The notes under the pieces were generated by a model, which was given only the letters and a program-made list of their open reading frames with translations, was not told the origin of the DNA and ran no database searches. Below, one piece after another: positions 8,279-17,390 of a stretch of 64,000 nucleotides of DNA (position 1 is its first letter; each line of letters begins with the position of its first letter). The DNA comes from an uncultured Eubacteriales bacterium (GTDB lineage: Bacteria; Bacillota; Clostridia; Christensenellales; Aristaeellaceae): contig CADCHI010000003.1 in NCBI GenBank assembly GCA_902801165.1, positions 29,483 to 93,482 on the forward strand, written 5' to 3'. Position numbers and translations under genes: made by a program.

Positions 8279-9163
8279 ATGCGCAAAATGGGAATCGACG
8301 GCGGCCGGAGGGCTGCGCTTGCGTCGCTGGCCGCCGTCGCGGGCACCGGATTTGCCTCCGGGCGGGAGCTGACGGCGTTCTTCGCCCAGTTGGGGCGCTG
8401 CGCCTGGCTGTCCGCAGCCGTCGCGTCGGCCTTCTTCGGGCTTGCGACGGGGCTGCTGTGCCGGTGGGCCCGCCGCTGTGGTGCCGCCGCCCCGGAGGAA
8501 GCGGCCCGGGAACTGGGGCCCGCGGCGCGGCGTGCCGTATTGGCGCTGCATAGGCTGCTGCTGGCTTTGGTGTCCGCCGCGATGCTGGCGGGGGCCGCGC
8601 GGCTGGGAGCCCTGGCGCTGCCCATGCGCCTCGGCTGGCTGTGGGGCCTGCTGGCGGCGCTCCTTGCGGCGCTGCTGGTCAACCTGGGGAGGCTCCGGGC
8701 GATGCCCTGGATGGGCGCGCTGGCCCTCGTCGCGGGTATTATATGGTATGGGGCGCTGGCCCTTGATCCCAGTCCGACGCGGATCTTCCTGCCGGGGGAG
8801 ACGGTTCTGGCGCTGGAGGACTCCGTGCCGGCAGCGCTGGCGCTGGGGCTGCTCTACGGGGCGATGAACGCCTGCGTGGCGGCGCCCGCGGCGCTCCGCT
8901 TTTTCGGCGGCGCAGGACGGCCCCTGCGGGTGGGGGCGGCGTCCGGCGGGATACTCTTTGCCGTGCTGTCCGCGGCCCTGGCGGCGCTCAACCGGGGTGG
9001 CAGGGCGCTGCTGGCCCAGGCGATGCCGGAGGTGCTCCTGGCCGCCCGATGGGGCCTCGCGGGCTTCTGGCTCTGCACGGGATTTGCCTTTTTCTGCGCC
9101 TGCTGCACGCTGTCCGCGGCCCTGGCGGGGCTGCTGCCGGCGGCGCGAAAATGTCGATGTTAA
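8279..9163 (+). CDS. YkvI-like polytopic membrane protein (putative transporter)
   Basis: The start is set at the ATG at 8279 behind GGGGGATT; a GTG at 8261 is also possible. The product of about 294 residues is almost all hydrophobic, with about eight or nine helices. The opening ALASLAAVAGTGFASGRELTAFF matches the glycine-rich first helix of the YkvI family, a branch of the APC transporter superfamily. An internal segment ALALGLLYGAMNACVAAP fits the family as well. No substrate is known for YkvI. It may follow the preceding inverted repeat as an independent unit. Confidence 0.75.
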   Translation: MRKMGIDGGRRAALASLAAVAGTGFASGRELTAFFAQLGRCAWLSAAVASAFFGLATGLLCRWARRCGAAAPEEAARELGPAARRAVLALHRLLLALVSAAMLAGAARLGALALPMRLGWLWGLLAALLAALLVNLGRLRAMPWMGALALVAGIIWYGALALDPSPTRIFLPGETVLALEDSVPAALALGLLYGAMNACVAAPAALRFFGGAGRPLRVGAASGGILFAVLSAALAALNRGGRALLAQAMPEVLLAARWGLAGFWLCTGFAFFCACCTLSAALAGLLPAARKCRC

Positions 9164-9189
9164 ATGTTCAAAACAGCCCTCGAAAACGG

Positions 9190-9218
9190 TTGACGCAAGG
9201 CAAATAATTGGATATAAT
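9190..9218 (+). promoter_or_regulatory. Promoter of the rplM-rpsI operon
   Basis: TTGACG (9190-9195) and TATAAT (9213-9218) with a 17-base spacer, upstream of a leader of about 165 bases. Confidence 0.75.
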
Positions 9219-9224
9219 ACATCT

Positions 9225-9388
9225 TGTGTCAATACGCTCACTAGCCCCGGGCAATGACATGTTTGCGAAGGTACTGACCACACCTGGCGCAAGAGCATTG
9301 ATCTGCAAGATTGGCGGAACGGCCGGTTTACGGCGGTTCTGCGGGCCGGCGGTTTGCGCCGGCGATCGAAATTGGAGGGAGTTTACTC
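9225..9388 (+). ncRNA. Candidate L13 leader (autoregulatory 5' UTR)
   Basis: The unusually long leader between the promoter and rplM is GC-rich and structured; one hairpin pairs GCCGGCG (9345-9351) with CGCCGGC (9357-9363). Firmicutes are known to carry an L13 leader motif here. I cannot confirm that this sequence fits the consensus. Confidence 0.4.
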
Positions 9389-9817
9389 GTGAGTACTTAT
9401 ATGGCGAATCCCCAGAACGTCGAGCGTAAGTGGTACGTCATCGACGCAGAGGGCATGGTATTCGGCCGCCTGGCTTCCCAGGTCGCTTCCATGCTGCGCG
9501 GCAAGCACAAGCCCACCTTCACGCCTCACTGTGATTGTGGCGACTATATCATCGTTGTCAACGCCGATAAGCTGGTGTTGACCGGCAAGAAGCTGGACAA
9601 CAAGGTTTATCGCTATCATACCGGTTATCCGGGCGGACTGAAGGAAGTTCCCTATCGCAAGCTGATGGCCAAGAAGAGCGAGTTCGCGTTCCGTGAGGCC
9701 GTTCGCCGCATGCTGCCCAAGGGCCCCCTGGGCTACGCGATGGCCAAGAAGCTGTTCGTGTACGCCGGTCCGGAGCACAACCACCAGGCCCAGAAGCCCG
9801 AAGAGCTGAAGCTGTAA
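9389..9817 (+). CDS. rplM: 50S ribosomal protein L13
   Basis: L13 is an early-assembling protein of the large ribosomal subunit. The start is the GTG at 9389, after TTGGAGGGAG, giving the common clostridial beginning [21 protein letters not shown] and the usual length of 142 residues. The conserved [20 protein letters not shown] and [15 protein letters not shown] segments are present. It is followed 19 bases later by rpsI, the standard bacterial pair. Confidence 0.98.
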   Translation: MSTYMANPQNVERKWYVIDAEGMVFGRLASQVASMLRGKHKPTFTPHCDCGDYIIVVNADKLVLTGKKLDNKVYRYHTGYPGGLKEVPYRKLMAKKSEFAFREAVRRMLPKGPLGYAMAKKLFVYAGPEHNHQAQKPEELKL

Positions 9818-9836
9818 TAGGGAGGAGGACGAAATC

Positions 9837-10229
9837 ATGAGTAATGTTTGTTTCCATGCTGTCGGCAGAAGGAAAAAGGCGATCGCCCGCGTTCGTCTGA
9901 TCCCCGGTGAGGGCAACATCACCGTCAACAAGCGCAACCTGGACGAGTACTTTGGCTATGAGACCCTGAAGACCGTGGTCCGTCAGCCCCTGGTGCTCAC
10001 CGAGACCCTCGGCAAGTTTGACGTCGTCGTCAACTGCAAGGGCGGCGGCTTTACCGGCCAGGCCGGTGCCATCCGTCATGGCATCGCCCGCGCGCTGGTC
10101 AAGGCGGACGCCGATCTGAAGCCCGCCATCAAGAAGGCCGGCTATCTGACCCGCGACCCGCGCATGAAGGAGCGCAAGAAGTACGGCCTGAAGGCTGCCC
10201 GTCGTGCGCCTCAGTTCTCCAAGCGCTAA
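9837..10229 (+). CDS. rpsI: 30S ribosomal protein S9
   Basis: S9 belongs to the head of the small subunit; its C-terminal tail contacts P-site tRNA. The protein of 130 residues contains the family landmarks [36 protein letters not shown] and the basic end [22 protein letters not shown] precedes the ATG. It is the second gene of the rplM operon and is followed by a strong terminator. Confidence 0.98.
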   Translation: MSNVCFHAVGRRKKAIARVRLIPGEGNITVNKRNLDEYFGYETLKTVVRQPLVLTETLGKFDVVVNCKGGGFTGQAGAIRHGIARALVKADADLKPAIKKAGYLTRDPRMKERKKYGLKAARRAPQFSKR

Positions 10230-10244
10230 TATCGCCAGAATTAT

Positions 10245-10284
10245 GGGCCTTTCACCGCTGCACGCAGTGAAGGGCCCGTTTTTT
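10245..10284 (+). terminator. Terminator of rplM-rpsI
   Basis: GGGCCTTTCAC (10245-10255) pairs with GTGAAGGGCCC (10267-10277), followed by GTTTTTT. Confidence 0.9.
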
Positions 10285-10564
10285 GTTGGGCGAGATCGTC
10301 CGCCGGCTGGCGGACAGCGAGCCCGGAGATCCCCCTCCGCAAGGGCTGAACGCGGCGCGCGGGGATGGACGGAACCGGGCGCGCCGTGATATAATGAGGG
10401 TATGAATACAGATGCTCCCGCGCCAACGGCCCGGGAGTGTGGCAGCCGCGCGCCGAAGCCGCGTCGCGCGCTGGCACAGGGGGAAGCGCGCCCGATTCCG
10501 GTTGACAGCCGGAAGCGCGCACACAGAAGGCGGCCTCGGGCCGCGAGGATGGGGAGGATGCGGT

Positions 10565-11299
10565 GTGATACCGATACAGCTGGATACCGTGCGCAACATA
10601 CGCGATCTCGGCGGAACCTTGGCGGCAGGCGGGCGGCGCATACGCCCGGGCTGCCTGATCCGCTCGGCCCACCTCGCCGAGGCCTCGGAGCCGGACCTGC
10701 TTCGCCTGCGCCGGGAGCACCGGCTCCGCACGGTGATCGACCTGCGCACCGATCAGGAGCGGCTGGAGAAGCCCGACCGCGCCGAGGGGCTGGAGGTCAT
10801 CGCCTGCACCCTGATCGAGCGGCTGGCGGGCATCACCCATGAACGCCGGGACGAGCCCGCGCGCCTGCCCGACATGGCCCAGCTCTATCGCCAGATGATG
10901 ACGAATCCCGTGGGCGTGGCGGGCTTCCGCACTGTGCTGAGGGACATCTTCGCCCACGACTACGACCGGGGCTCCGTGCTCTGGCACTGCACCGAGGGCA
11001 AGGACCGCTGCGGCATGACCGCGGCGCTGGTGCTGGAGGCCCTGGGCGTGGACCGGGAGGCCATCCTGGCCGACTATCTGGAGACGAATCGGGTCAGCCT
11101 GCGCCGCGCCCAGGCGATCTACGACCGCCTTGTGCCCGACCACGGAGAGACCTTCGCCCGCAGCGTCTACCAGGCTTTCATCGCCGACGAGCGCTACATC
11201 CGCGCGGCCTGGGAGGCCATGGGGGAGGACTACATCGGCGGCACGCTGGGCATCGCCCGGGCCGAGGTGGAGGCCTTCCGGGAAAAGGTGCTGGACTGA
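10565..11299 (+). CDS. Tyrosine/serine protein phosphatase, LipA/DSP-like
   Basis: The start is a GTG at 10565 behind GGGGAGGA; the longer frame upstream is low-complexity and has no ribosome site. Residues 141-150, HCTEGKDRCG, form the C-x5-R phosphatase loop of the family that includes the secreted LipA phosphatase and plant dual-specificity enzymes. The opening VRNIRDLGGTLAAGGRRI and the VIDLRTDQE segment are also typical. There is no signal peptide, so the enzyme is cytoplasmic. A TATAAT at 10390-10395 may be its promoter. The substrate (phosphoprotein or phosphoinositide-like) is unknown. Confidence 0.9.
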   Translation: MIPIQLDTVRNIRDLGGTLAAGGRRIRPGCLIRSAHLAEASEPDLLRLRREHRLRTVIDLRTDQERLEKPDRAEGLEVIACTLIERLAGITHERRDEPARLPDMAQLYRQMMTNPVGVAGFRTVLRDIFAHDYDRGSVLWHCTEGKDRCGMTAALVLEALGVDREAILADYLETNRVSLRRAQAIYDRLVPDHGETFARSVYQAFIADERYIRAAWEAMGEDYIGGTLGIARAEVEAFREKVLD

Positions 11300-11375
11300 G
11301 CGGCATCGCCACCGCCATCTGGAAACCGCGCGAAAGTACGGGACTGCTGTCGCCGGCCCGCCGACGGTCCTGGCT

Positions 11376-11897
11376 TTAGAAGAAGAAGCCGAACAGGCCG
11401 AAGCGCAGCAGCGTCAGCAGGAAGCGGAACATCAGCAGGCCGCCCACCACCCGCAGGAGGCTGCGGAAGGGCCGGACGATGGCGCTGGAGCGGCGGGCTT
11501 CGCCGTTTGCGGCATTCTGCCACGCGTTCCCGGCGTCCGCGCCGGAGGTCCAGGTGTACTGCCACTTGTACCCGCCGAAGGGGTCCGCGCCGTACTGACC
11601 GTAGGGGTTTGAACCGTATGTGCCGTATGGACCGTAGCTGCCCGCGCCGTACCGCCTGCCGGCGTTGGCGCCTTGATTGCCGCCGCCGGGATAGCTTCGC
11701 TGGCTCGTGCGGTACTTTTCGGGGTTGCAGAGCATGTCGTAGGCCGCGTTGATCTGCTGCATTCGCTCGGTGGCATGGGGATCGCCGGGATGCAGGTCGG
11801 GGTGGTTCTCCTTGGCCTTTTTGCGATAGGCGCGCCGGATCTCCTCCCTGCTCGCGCCTTCGGAAACGCCCAGAATCTCATAGGGATTGGTGATCAT
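11376..11897 (-). CDS. J-domain protein with hydrophobic C-terminus
   Basis: The start is at 11897 behind GGAGGGAGAAAG; a longer upstream frame is not supported. Residues 1-65 are a J domain (MITNPYEILGVSEGASREE, with the HPD tripeptide in KENHPDLHPGD), which stimulates DnaK-type ATPases. A glycine- and tyrosine-rich middle follows, and a hydrophobic C-terminal stretch (VVGGLLMFRFLLTLLRFGLFGFFF) probably anchors it to the membrane. It has no zinc-finger or DnaJ C-terminal domains, so it is not the general DnaJ. A TATAAT-like box on the minus strand lies at 11953-11958. Confidence 0.9.
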   Translation of the reverse strand: MITNPYEILGVSEGASREEIRRAYRKKAKENHPDLHPGDPHATERMQQINAAYDMLCNPEKYRTSQRSYPGGGNQGANAGRRYGAGSYGPYGTYGSNPYGQYGADPFGGYKWQYTWTSGADAGNAWQNAANGEARRSSAIVRPFRSLLRVVGGLLMFRFLLTLLRFGLFGFFF

Positions 11898-12062
11898 CTT
11901 TCTCCCTCCTTTGGAGGCGTCGTTCGCGGGCTTCGGCCCGCGCTTTGCTTGCATTATAAGTACAACGCTTGAATCAGCCTTGAATTTCGCGTTGCGATGA
12001 TTATGGCAGAGGAATAACAACTGAATATGAACGGCGGGACGGCCTGTGCCGGCAAGTACAGG

Positions 12063-12091
12063 TTTACATTCCCACCGTTTTTTGGTATACT
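12063..12091 (+). promoter_or_regulatory. Promoter of the isomerase-pectinesterase unit
   Basis: TTTACA (12063-12068) and TATACT (12086-12091) with 17 bases between, 48 bases before the ATG. Confidence 0.65.
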
Positions 12092-12138
12092 TTCGCCAGA
12101 GCGTGCCCGGCTGAGGCCGGGCGGAGGAGGACGATGAC

Positions 12139-12993
12139 ATGAACATTGGCATTCGACTGCACGACACCGCGCCGGGAACCCTGGGCCAGCGGCTGGGCTT
12201 TGCCCGCAGCCAGGGCTTTTCCTGCGTTCACCTGGCACTGAGCAAGGTGCTCCCCGATTTCAAGATGGCGGATGCGCCGCAGAAGCTGGACGCGGCCCTG
12301 GCGGCGCAGGTGCGCGGGGAGCTGGAGGCCCACGGCATAGGCTGCGCGGTGCTGGGCTGCTACCTGAGCCTGACCTGTCGGGACGAGGAGGAGCTGCGCC
12401 GCACCCAGGAGATCTACAAGGCCCATCTGCGCTTCAGCCGCATGATCGGCGCGGGCGTGGTGGGCACGGAGACGCCCGTGGCGGCCTCCGCCGGGATGAG
12501 CGCCAAGGAGATCGCTTCGGACGAGGCGCTGGAGCTGTTCGTCCGCTGCGCCGCGCCCGTGGTCCGCTGTGCCGAGGAGGAGGGCGCGATACTGGCCATC
12601 GAGCCGGTGTGTTCCTACGTCGTGTCCACCGCCGAGCGGGCCGAGCAGGCGCTGGAGGCGCTGAAGTCTGACAGCGTGCGGATCATACTGGACCCGGTGA
12701 ACCTGCTGTACAGCGATATGGTCGACCGCGCCGAGGCGGTGTTTGAGGACGCCGTCCGCCGCCTGGGGGACCGGGTGAGCGTGGTGCACATGAAGGATTA
12801 CGTGGAGGCGCCGGAGCAGCCCAGGCCCGGCTTCATCGCCAGCGGCGAGGGCAGAATGCACTATCGCGCGGTGCTGGACCTGGCCAGGCGGAGGAACCTG
12901 CCCGTCACGCTGGAGAACACGACGCCCCGGAACGCGGAGGCGGCGCGGCTGTTCCTGGAGCGCATAGCGGCGGAAACGGAGGCGGCGCGATGA
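12139..12993 (+). CDS. Sugar phosphate isomerase/epimerase-like TIM-barrel protein
   Basis: The 284-residue product resembles the AP-endonuclease-2/xylose-isomerase-like TIM-barrel family. Candidate metal ligands sit at the ends of predicted strands: Glu in ILAIEPV, Asp in RIILDPVNLL, His in VSVVHMKDYV and Glu in LPVTLENTT. Such enzymes isomerise or epimerise sugars or keto acids. GGAGGAGGA precedes the start. The stop overlaps the pectinesterase start in ATGA, so the two are translated together, which suggests work on uronate or pectin-derived sugars. The substrate is an inference from this pairing. Confidence 0.85.
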   Translation: MNIGIRLHDTAPGTLGQRLGFARSQGFSCVHLALSKVLPDFKMADAPQKLDAALAAQVRGELEAHGIGCAVLGCYLSLTCRDEEELRRTQEIYKAHLRFSRMIGAGVVGTETPVAASAGMSAKEIASDEALELFVRCAAPVVRCAEEEGAILAIEPVCSYVVSTAERAEQALEALKSDSVRIILDPVNLLYSDMVDRAEAVFEDAVRRLGDRVSVVHMKDYVEAPEQPRPGFIASGEGRMHYRAVLDLARRRNLPVTLENTTPRNAEAARLFLERIAAETEAAR

Positions 12994-13955
12994 TCGTCGT
13001 GGCAAGGGACGGCAGCGGGGATTATACCTCGATCCAGGCAGCCATCGACGCCGCGCCTGCCGGCGGGGAGATTCGCGTGAAGCCGGGGGAGTACCGGGAG
13101 CGCGTGGTGATCGACAAGCCCGGGCTGCGCCTTGTGGGCGAGAGCCAAGAGGGCGTGGTCATCGCCGATTCCCGCTGCGCGAAGGACAAGGGGCCGGACG
13201 GCCTGGAGAAGGGCACGTTCCTCTCCTTCACGCTGATCACGCTGGCCCCAGATGTGGTCGTGGAAAACCTGACCGTGCGCAACGACGCCGGGGACGGCAG
13301 TGTCGCGGGCCAGGCGGTGGCGGTGTACGCCGCGGGGGACAGGGGCGTCTGGCGGAACTGCCGGATGATCGCCTGCCAGGACACCCTGTTCTGCGGCCCC
13401 GTGATGCGCAAGGTGCTGGACGACGTGGGTCGCGCGGACTGCGAGGCCGAGTGCGTGCCCTCCGTGTCGGACAGCCCGATGACCCACAGCCGGCAGTACT
13501 TCGAGAACTGCTTTATCCGGGGGGACGTGGACTACATCTTCGGGCCCTACCGCTGCTGGTTCGAGGGCTGCACGCTGTACATGAACGCTCGGGGCGGCTG
13601 GTATACGGCGGCGAACACCCCGGAGGGACAGCCCTTCGGCATGGTGTTCCACCGCTGCCGGCTTACCGGGGAGTGCGTGCCCGGAACGGGCTATCTGGGA
13701 AGACCCTGGCGCAGGTTCGCCCGCACGCTGTTTTTGGCGTGCGAGATGGACGCCTGCGTGAGCTGGTACGGCTTCATGGACTGGGATGAGTTCAGGGTGG
13801 TCACGGACCGGCTGGGCGAGTGGCGCACTACGGGGGCGCGGGCGGATCAGTCCATCCGACACCCGATGCAAAAGCGCATGACGGACGCGGAGGCCCGGCT
13901 CGTGACCCGGACCGCCGTGCTCTCCGGATGGGACCCGCAGGGCGTCGGGGCATGA
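12990..13955 (+). CDS. Pectinesterase (CE8-like), without signal peptide
   Basis: The enzyme should remove methyl groups from galacturonan. It begins MIVVARDGSGDYTSIQAAID, the usual start of the mature domain of carbohydrate esterase family 8, followed by IRVKPGEYRERVVI. The catalytic aspartates lie in CQDTLF and GDVDYIFG, and the conserved arginine in YLGRPWRR. All key residues are present. There is no signal peptide, so the enzyme should act in the cytoplasm on imported oligomers. It overlaps the TIM-barrel gene by four bases. The length of 321 residues is normal. Confidence 0.93.
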   Translation: MIVVARDGSGDYTSIQAAIDAAPAGGEIRVKPGEYRERVVIDKPGLRLVGESQEGVVIADSRCAKDKGPDGLEKGTFLSFTLITLAPDVVVENLTVRNDAGDGSVAGQAVAVYAAGDRGVWRNCRMIACQDTLFCGPVMRKVLDDVGRADCEAECVPSVSDSPMTHSRQYFENCFIRGDVDYIFGPYRCWFEGCTLYMNARGGWYTAANTPEGQPFGMVFHRCRLTGECVPGTGYLGRPWRRFARTLFLACEMDACVSWYGFMDWDEFRVVTDRLGEWRTTGARADQSIRHPMQKRMTDAEARLVTRTAVLSGWDPQGVGA

Positions 13956-14007
13956 GCAAAGCAAAATCGCGGTGTCGCATTCCGCATCGAAAAAGAGGGA
14001 GAATCCT

Positions 14008-15138
14008 ATGAACTACGAGCAGGCCTCCGCCCGCTGCTGGGTGGAGATCGACCTGGATGTCCTGGAGCACAACTACGACTCCGCGCGGCGGTTGAGCGGC
14101 GAGGCGCGGGTCATTCCGGTGCTGAAGGCGAACGCCTATGGCCTGGGCGCCGCGGCGCTGTCCAGGCGGCTGGCGGCGAAAGGCGCGACGCTGTTCGCCG
14201 TGGCGGAGCTCTACGAGGCGCTGGAGGTCATGGCGGCCAGCGGGCGGGACGCGCTGGTGCTGGGTATGGTGGCCCCGTCGCAGATGGAGGAGGCCGTGGA
14301 GGCGGGCGTCGTCATCACCGCCTATTCGGTGGACATGGCGCGGCAGCTGGATGCCGCCGCGGCGCGGGTGGGGAAGCCCGCCCGGGTCCACATCAAGGTG
14401 GATACCGGCCTGCACCGGCTGGGCCTGGACGCGGACACCGCCGCCCGGGAGGCGCTGGAGATCTGCCGCCTGCCCCACCTGAGGGTGGAGGGCCTGTTTA
14501 CCCACCTTGCTTTGCGTGTGCGGGAGGCGGACGAGGCTCAGATCCGACGGCTGCTGGATGTCGCCGGGACGCTGCGCCGGGCGGGCGTCGACTTCGGCCT
14601 GCTCCACGCCTGCGACAGCATCGGCATGGTGCGCTATCCCGAATACCGCTTCAACGCCGTGCGCACCGGGGCGTGGCTCTACGGCGTCGTCCCCAGCCGC
14701 TATCCCAACGCCAACGGCGAGTGCCTCTGCCCGGTGCGGTTCATGACCCGGGTGGTCCAGGTGCGCCGCGTGGCGGCGGGGGAATACCTGGGCTATGACG
14801 AGGACCATCCGCTGGAGCGCGATCGGGTCATCGCCACGCTGTCCGCGGGCTACGCCGACGGCTATCCCCGGGTGAACAGCGTCGGGGAGGTGGCCGTGCG
14901 CGGCAGGCGCGCGCCCGTGGCGGGGCTGGTCTGCATGGACCAGATGACCGTGGACGTGACCGACATTCCCGGCATCGCGCCGGGGGACGCGGTGACGTTG
15001 CTGGGCGGCGACATCGGCTACGGCGAGCTGATGGCCTGGACGGGCCTGAACCGCAACGACCTGCTGTCCCGCATCGGCATGCGGGTGCCCCGGGTGTACA
15101 TGCGTGGGGGAGAACCCGAGGAGATCGTCCGGCTGTGA
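14008..15138 (+). CDS. alr: Alanine racemase
   Basis: This PLP enzyme converts L- to D-alanine for peptidoglycan. Lys40 in IPVLKANAYGLG binds PLP, and the catalytic tyrosine lies in LSAGYADGYPR. The C-terminal domain contains GLVCMDQMTVDVTD, also typical. The start at 14008 follows AGAGGGAGAA; an upstream ATG at 13972 is in frame but lacks a good ribosome site. The length is 376 residues. It is followed by a LD-carboxypeptidase gene that releases D-alanine from recycled muropeptides, so the pair is functionally linked. Confidence 0.96.
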   Translation: MNYEQASARCWVEIDLDVLEHNYDSARRLSGEARVIPVLKANAYGLGAAALSRRLAAKGATLFAVAELYEALEVMAASGRDALVLGMVAPSQMEEAVEAGVVITAYSVDMARQLDAAAARVGKPARVHIKVDTGLHRLGLDADTAAREALEICRLPHLRVEGLFTHLALRVREADEAQIRRLLDVAGTLRRAGVDFGLLHACDSIGMVRYPEYRFNAVRTGAWLYGVVPSRYPNANGECLCPVRFMTRVVQVRRVAAGEYLGYDEDHPLERDRVIATLSAGYADGYPRVNSVGEVAVRGRRAPVAGLVCMDQMTVDVTDIPGIAPGDAVTLLGGDIGYGELMAWTGLNRNDLLSRIGMRVPRVYMRGGEPEEIVRL

Positions 15139-15178
15139 GAAGCAAAGCCTTACCTGATGAAGTGGAAGGAGAATGAAC

Positions 15179-16117
15179 ATGATGTTGAAGCCCAAGCCCT
15201 TGAAGAGGGGAGACACCATCGGCCTGGTGGGCATTTCCGGCGCCCTGCAGGACCCGGAGGTCAAGTATCCGAAGATGATGGAGGCCATCGACGCCCTCGG
15301 CTACAAGGTGATCGTGGCGGACAGCTGCCGGGAGTACTACGGCTACCTGTCCGGCACCGATGCCTCCCGGGCGAAGGGATTGAACCAGATGTTTGCTGAC
15401 GACCGGGTGGACGCCGTGGTGTGCATGCGCGGCGGCTACGGCGTGGCGCGGATGCTGGACCTGGTGGATTTCGACGTAATCCGGGCAAACCCGAAGATCA
15501 TGCTGGGCTATTCCGACATCACGGCCCTGCACACGGCCATCCACCAGAAGGTGGGCATGGTCACCTTCCACGGCCCAATGCCCTCCACCTGCTGGACCCG
15601 GTTCGACGACTTCACCCGGGAGAGCATGCTCAGGGCGCTGAGTTCCACCGAGCCGCTGGGCCAGATCCACAACCCCGAGGGCATGGAGCCCCGGTGCGTG
15701 GTGCCCGGGCGCTGCGAGGGCCAGCTGGTGGGCGGCAACCTGTCGCTGATCGCCTCCGCCTGCGGCACGCCCTACGCCCTGGACGTGGAGGGCAAGGTGC
15801 TGCTGCTGGAGGACATCGGCGAGAAGATCTACCGGCTGGACTCCATGCTCACCCAGCTGCGCCAGGCGGGCATGTTTGAAAAGTGCGCCGGGGTGGTGCT
15901 GGGCGGCTTCACCAACTGCACCATCGAATACGAGCACTACGCCCTCCAGCTGGAGGACATCATCCACGACATCATCGTGCCCGCCGGCAAGCCCGTGCTG
16001 GCCAATATGTCCATCGGCCACATGGATACCAAGATCACCGTGCCCCTGGGCGTGAACTGCGTGCTGGACGCCGGCGCAAAGACGCTGGAGTTCACGGAGA
16101 GCGCGCTGGAGGGGTGA
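15179..16117 (+). CDS. LD-carboxypeptidase, peptidase family S66
   Basis: The enzyme cleaves the D-alanine from murein tetrapeptides in cell-wall recycling. Family motifs are PLKRGDTIGLVGISG at the start, MRGGYGVARMLD, the nucleophilic serine in MLGYSDITALH, the glutamate in VLLLEDIGEKIYR and the histidine in SIGHMDTKITVPLG. The start at 15179 is favoured because AAGGAG is seven bases away; an ATG at 15173 is too close to that site. A close relative, microcin C immunity protein MccF, has the same fold, but the context with alr favours murein recycling. Confidence 0.93.
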   Translation: MMLKPKPLKRGDTIGLVGISGALQDPEVKYPKMMEAIDALGYKVIVADSCREYYGYLSGTDASRAKGLNQMFADDRVDAVVCMRGGYGVARMLDLVDFDVIRANPKIMLGYSDITALHTAIHQKVGMVTFHGPMPSTCWTRFDDFTRESMLRALSSTEPLGQIHNPEGMEPRCVVPGRCEGQLVGGNLSLIASACGTPYALDVEGKVLLLEDIGEKIYRLDSMLTQLRQAGMFEKCAGVVLGGFTNCTIEYEHYALQLEDIIHDIIVPAGKPVLANMSIGHMDTKITVPLGVNCVLDAGAKTLEFTESALEG

Positions 16118-16126
16118 TGAACCTAT

Positions 16127-16170
16127 AAAATGATCCCCGTCCCTGAATTCAGAGACGGGGATCATTTTTA
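16127..16170. terminator. Bidirectional terminator
   Basis: TGATCCCCGTC pairs perfectly with GACGGGGATCA, with A residues on the left and T residues on the right. It serves both ldcA (plus) and the M20 gene (minus). Confidence 0.9.
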
Positions 16171-16178
16171 GGCGCGGC

Positions 16179-17351
16179 CTATTCCAACATGCCCATCCGG
16201 TCCAGCACCAGCGCGCACTGCATGGCCGCGCCGATGGGCAGGCAGCGCTCGTCGGGGACGAGCTCCCGGGTGTGCAGGCCGGCGGCGGGAAGCGCGGCGG
16301 AACAGCCCAGGTGCCAGAAGGCGCCGGGCACCTTCTCCACGAAGTAGGAGAAGTCCTCGCCGCCCATGCTGGGCGCGGTGCGGGTCAGGGCGTTCTCAGT
16401 CCCCAGCAGCCGCGCACCGAGGCGCAGCACGCGCTCGGCCTCCGCGGGGGTGTTGATCAGCGGGCTGTAGCCGGAGACGACCTCCACCTCGACTGTCGCG
16501 CCGAAGGCCGCCGCCACGCCCTCGCAGACCTCGCGGACGCGGCGCTTGAGCAGCGCGCGCAGGTCGGGGTCCGCCGCGCGCAGGGTGCCGGAGATCTGGA
16601 CGTGGTCGCAGACCACGTTGGGGGCCTGGCCGCCGTGGATCGTGCCGAGGGAGAGCACCGCGGGCATCAGGGGAGAGGCGCTGCGGGAGACGACCGTCTG
16701 CAGCGCGGAGATCATCTGCGCGGCGCAGACGATGGCGTCCACGCACAGGTGGGGCCTCGCCGCGTGCCCGGAGACGCCCCGTACATCGATGTTGATCTCG
16801 TCGGTGGAGGCGTTCAGGCAGCCGGGCATGGTGTCGATCTGCCCGACGCGCATGTAGGGCTGCACGTGGAGCCCGTAGACGGCGTCCACGCCCTCCACGG
16901 CGCCGGCAGCCACCATCGGCTCCGCGCCGCCGACGGTCTCCTCGGCGGGCTGGAACAGCAGGCGCACGGTGCCGCAGAGCGCGTCTTTCATCTCAGACAG
17001 CAGCTTCGCGGCGGCCAGCTGGATGGCCATGTGCATGTCGTGGCCGCAGGCGTGCATCCAGCCCTCGTGCTCGGAGCGGAAGGGGCAGCCCTCCGGCTCG
17101 GTGATGGGCAGGGCGTCCATGTCGGCCCGAAGGGCCACGGTGGGGCCGGGCTTGCCGCCCCGGATAGTGCCCACGACCCAGGTGCGCTCCTCGGCGTGGG
17201 GGATGCCCAGGGCGTCCAGCGTTTGGCAGATCAGCGCCTGGGTCTTGAATTCCTGAAAGCCCGTCTCCGGGATCCGGTGCAGCGCCCGCCGCTGTTCGAC
17301 GGTCCAAGGCGCGATGGCCTCGGCGCGGGCGTAGAGCTCCTGAAGGTTCAT
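16179..17351 (-). CDS. M20-family amidohydrolase (N-acyl-amino acid hydrolase type)
   Basis: The enzyme should remove an acyl group from an amino acid or cut a short peptide. Metal-binding and catalytic motifs are ALRADMDALPI, HACGHDMHMA, PAEETVGGAEPM and APSMGGEDFSYF. The dimerisation domain lies between (about residues 180-290). The length of 390 residues is typical of HipO/AmaA-type enzymes. It stands directly downstream of the second opp operon on the same strand, 39 bases after oppF, so it probably acts on the imported peptides or acyl-amino acids. Confidence 0.93.
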   Translation of the reverse strand: MNLQELYARAEAIAPWTVEQRRALHRIPETGFQEFKTQALICQTLDALGIPHAEERTWVVGTIRGGKPGPTVALRADMDALPITEPEGCPFRSEHEGWMHACGHDMHMAIQLAAAKLLSEMKDALCGTVRLLFQPAEETVGGAEPMVAAGAVEGVDAVYGLHVQPYMRVGQIDTMPGCLNASTDEINIDVRGVSGHAARPHLCVDAIVCAAQMISALQTVVSRSASPLMPAVLSLGTIHGGQAPNVVCDHVQISGTLRAADPDLRALLKRRVREVCEGVAAAFGATVEVEVVSGYSPLINTPAEAERVLRLGARLLGTENALTRTAPSMGGEDFSYFVEKVPGAFWHLGCSAALPAAGLHTRELVPDERCLPIGAAMQCALVLDRMGMLE

Positions 17352-17390
17352 GTCGGTTGCCTCGCTTTGCGGTGATGTTGCGGCTGTGGA

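Noticed and set aside
9225-9388. A metabolite riboswitch before rplM
   Set aside because: No known riboswitch core could be recognised; an L13 autoregulatory leader is the simpler idea.
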